Below, one piece after another: positions 62,260 to 64,000 of a stretch of DNA of 64,000 nt. The stretch is taken from assembly GCA_029237815.1 (NCBI GenBank), contig JAQZBP010000003.1, positions 589,813 through 653,812 of the forward strand, given 5' to 3'. Source of the stretch: Moraxellaceae bacterium. Its GTDB lineage: Bacteria; Pseudomonadota; Gammaproteobacteria; Pseudomonadales; Moraxellaceae. Within the stretch, counting starts at the first letter, position 1. Every line of letters begins with the position of its first letter. The notes below the pieces were generated by a model, which worked only from the letters and a program-made list of their open reading frames with translations, searched no databases and had not been told where the DNA came from. The position numbers and the translations under genes were made by a program.

Positions 62260-62937
62260 ATGTGCAATGTGTATGTCCCCGCCTCCGCCACCGACCTTGC
62301 CCGCCAGTTCGGCGTCGCCGTCCAGCGCCAGTACCACCCGCACGAGATCTATCCGCGCGCGCCGGGCTGGTTCATCCGGCGCGACCGCGAGGCCGCGGGC
62401 TATGCGCGCGAACTCGTGCAGGGACAGTGGGGCCTGATTCCCTGGTTCGCCAAGACGCCGAAGCTCACTTACGCCACCAACAACGCGCGCGCCGAGGAGC
62501 TGGAGCAGAAGGCGAGCTACAAGCAGCCCTGGGCGCGCAGCCAGCGCTGCCTGATTCCGGTCGACCACTTCTGGGAGCCGTGCTGGGAGACGGGCAAGAA
62601 CGTGTGGTGGCGCTTCCGGCGCCAGGACGGCGATGCCTTCGCGCTCGCCGGCCTGTGGAATGCCTGGGTCGACAAGGAAAGCGGCGAGGTGCACGAGAGC
62701 TACACGATGCTGACGCTGAATGCGGACGCGCATCCGGTGTTCCGGCGCATGCACAAGCCCGACCCGAAACTGCCGAAGGAGGCGCAGGACAAGCGCATGG
62801 TGGTGGTGCTGGAGAAAGATGCGTGGGATCAGTGGCTGGAGGCGAAGCCGGAGTTGGCGCGCGGGCTGATCAAGCGGGCGCCGGTGTCGGTGTTCATTGC
62901 GGAGCCGGATCCGGAGAAAGGTTCGCGGCGCAGTTAA
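62260..62937 (+). CDS. SRAP domain protein (YedK/HMCES) sensing abasic-site DNA
   Basis: 225 residues. After removal of the first Met, Cys2 (MCNVYV) would form the thiazolidine link to abasic DNA as in YedK and HMCES. The other conserved residues are Asn in TNNARAEEL, Glu in DHFWEPCWETG and His in AHPVFRRMHK. WGLIPWFAK and RCLIPVDHF also match. It protects abasic sites in single-stranded DNA. The start at 62260 is fixed by the need for Cys2. No lexA or imuB gene is nearby. Confidence 0.93.
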   Translation: MCNVYVPASATDLARQFGVAVQRQYHPHEIYPRAPGWFIRRDREAAGYARELVQGQWGLIPWFAKTPKLTYATNNARAEELEQKASYKQPWARSQRCLIPVDHFWEPCWETGKNVWWRFRRQDGDAFALAGLWNAWVDKESGEVHESYTMLTLNADAHPVFRRMHKPDPKLPKEAQDKRMVVVLEKDAWDQWLEAKPELARGLIKRAPVSVFIAEPDPEKGSRRS

Positions 62938-63024
62938 GCAAAACAGGGAAAAGCGTTTCTTATCGAGCTGGATCAGGCGGAGGCAAATCCCCTGAGTCGC
63001 TCCGCTCTGCCTGCATTTCTTGAG

Positions 63025-63927
63025 TTAGCGCGACCACAACGACTTCTGCGGCGTCAGCACAAACTTCCTGTTGTATTTCTCGCTGGCTCGGCCGGTGCCG
63101 CGCTCGCCTTCACGGTTGCGGCCGAAGTACCAGGCGCTGCCGTTCTCGTCGATATAAGCGAAATCCGCCCCGCCTGCTGCCAGCTCCACGGCCCGGGTTC
63201 CGCGCTGCAGGACCGCAGGCGAAACAATGTTATGGCGCGCGATTTCATGAAACCCGATGCCACCTTCGTAATACAGGCCTCCCCAGTACAACAAATCGCC
63301 ATCATCGGTAAGTGCCAGCGCATATTCGCCAAAGGCCCTGATGGCCCTGATCCGGCTGATGCTCTCGACACGCACCGGCGTTGCGCTCGCCTGCCGATGG
63401 CCCAGTCCGAGTTGCCCGGAGCTGTTATGTCCCCACGTCCAGACCTGGCCGTTCTCGAGCAGCACGATCGCCATGCCGAATCCCCCGAGATCGACATCCA
63501 CCGCCTTGGCCGGCAGCGGCACGATGCCGGTCAGCTTCTCCGGCTTCGCCGAAACAGAGGGCGCGCGACCGCTTTCCAGGCCATAGCCCACGGTCCACAG
63601 GCGTCCCTGCTCATCAATGCCGGCAATGACCGCCGGACTGGCGCTGATTCTCACGATGCGGGGTAACCCGTGGATGGGGGTCGGCAGGCGGCGATCCGGG
63701 ACTCCCCCATCAACACTGAACAGCGTATTCCTGCCACCGCCTCCCCAGGCCCAGACAACACCACTCTCATCCAGCGCCACGCTCATCTCGCCGGCCTGAC
63801 TGATCGCGACAATTGGCGGCAAGCCCTCGATTTTCGTGAAGTAGACAGGGTCATCCTGCGACTGCTCGTGTGCAGGCTGACTGGGAGTGACATGCAGAGG
63901 GTGTAGTTGCCCCGCTTTAGTGGACAC
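63025..63927 (-). CDS. RCC1-repeat protein, 5' end replaced by an IS element
   Basis: The remaining frame encodes RCC1-type beta-propeller repeats: VVWAWGGGGRNTLFSV, VWTWGHNSSGQLGLGHRQA, YFGRNREGERGTG. Family members are usually longer, with seven blades and, in bacteria, a signal peptide. Here the frame begins with a GTG inside the end of an IS3-type element (63902 on), and the codons from there (STKAGQLH) come from the IS end. The native start is lost, so the protein is probably not made or is made from the IS-borne GTG as a shortened form. The 3' end looks intact. Confidence 0.75.
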   Translation of the reverse strand: MSTKAGQLHPLHVTPSQPAHEQSQDDPVYFTKIEGLPPIVAISQAGEMSVALDESGVVWAWGGGGRNTLFSVDGGVPDRRLPTPIHGLPRIVRISASPAVIAGIDEQGRLWTVGYGLESGRAPSVSAKPEKLTGIVPLPAKAVDVDLGGFGMAIVLLENGQVWTWGHNSSGQLGLGHRQASATPVRVESISRIRAIRAFGEYALALTDDGDLLYWGGLYYEGGIGFHEIARHNIVSPAVLQRGTRAVELAAGGADFAYIDENGSAWYFGRNREGERGTGRASEKYNRKFVLTPQKSLWSR

Positions 63928-64000
63928 CTCTTTCTAACCAGAGGAGGTGCACCATGCCCCGCAGTACCCGCCCCAAGAAGACCTGGCGCTATTCGCCAGA
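63902..64000 (+). mobile_element. IS3-family insertion sequence, left end (partial)
   Basis: The end starts TGTAGTTGCCCCGCTTTAGT, with the TG and a 25-base end of the kind found at the ends of IS3-family elements. A transposase frame starts just inside (63954). The element runs off the right edge of the window. It interrupts the RCC1-repeat gene. The target-site duplication cannot be seen because the other end is outside the window. Confidence 0.8.
63954..64000 (+). CDS. IS3-family transposase OrfA (5' fragment)
   Basis: The frame starts MPRSTRPKKTWRYSP and is open to the edge. This matches the start of IS3-family OrfA proteins (basic N-terminus, then TWRYS before the HTH). GAGGAGG lies before the ATG. 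The rest of the transposase is outside the window. Confidence 0.75.
   Translation, partial: MPRSTRPKKTWRYSP

Noticed and set aside
1..64000. A toxin-antitoxin or defence island
   Set aside because: No recognised restriction, Cas, retron, CBASS or toxin-antitoxin gene; the Gp157-like and ERF genes alone are not enough to claim defence.

Overview
The window is high-GC DNA (about two thirds G+C by eye), densely coded and bacterial. Its gene families point to a gammaproteobacterium with a large lipid and hydrocarbon metabolism, such as the Nevskiales/Solimonadaceae or relatives: OruR-type AraC regulators, membrane fatty acid desaturases with a ferredoxin reductase, a GMC alcohol dehydrogenase, an iron alcohol dehydrogenase, an EphD-like epoxide hydrolase-dehydrogenase fusion and many GGDEF proteins. 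No rRNA, tRNA or ribosomal marker gene was found, so the placement is inference.

Layout. 1-8 kb: an ExoD fragment, a stress-type flavin/PLP-fold protein, a small secreted protein with a strong terminator, an alpha/beta hydrolase, DUF2267, an AI-2E-type permease, an MFS exporter, a YetF/DUF421 membrane protein, and a Cys-rich copper four-helix bundle with a small partner. 8-18 kb: an AraC regulator, a conserved unknown, a ferredoxin reductase-desaturase operon divergent from a GMC oxidoreductase, DUF445 and an amidase. 18-24 kb: CBS protein, secreted esterase, then an isolated phage-type recombination block (ERF annealing protein, SSB, Gp157-like protein, unknown small protein), then a GST. 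24-38 kb: a diguanylate cyclase, a yellow/royal-jelly-type beta-propeller, pirin, DUF805, a GDSL lipoprotein, an MFS transporter, a lipoprotein, a TonB receptor, AlkB with a sterol desaturase-type hydroxylase, and an iron alcohol dehydrogenase divergent from an AraC regulator. 38-45 kb: a three-gene operon (M24-like, EphD-like fusion, PF10118 diiron-type protein) divergent from another AraC regulator, followed by a second desaturase.

45-62 kb is the signalling and surface region: GAF-GGDEF, a hybrid PAS histidine kinase and REC-EAL in one direction, beside a 1674-residue autotransporter built from repeats of about 28 residues. A degenerate GGDEF fragment at 45 kb resembles an intact tandem GGDEF pair at 57.8-60.1 kb. 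The right end holds a Sel1-repeat protein, a SRAP (YedK/HMCES) DNA-crosslink protein, and an RCC1-repeat gene whose 5' end is replaced by the end of an IS3-family element running off the window.

The best candidates for something unusual are the orphan ERF-SSB-Gp157 block with its own palindromic upstream region, the EphD-fusion operon, and the adhesin beside c-di-GMP genes. None of these is shown to be a new system by sequence alone.
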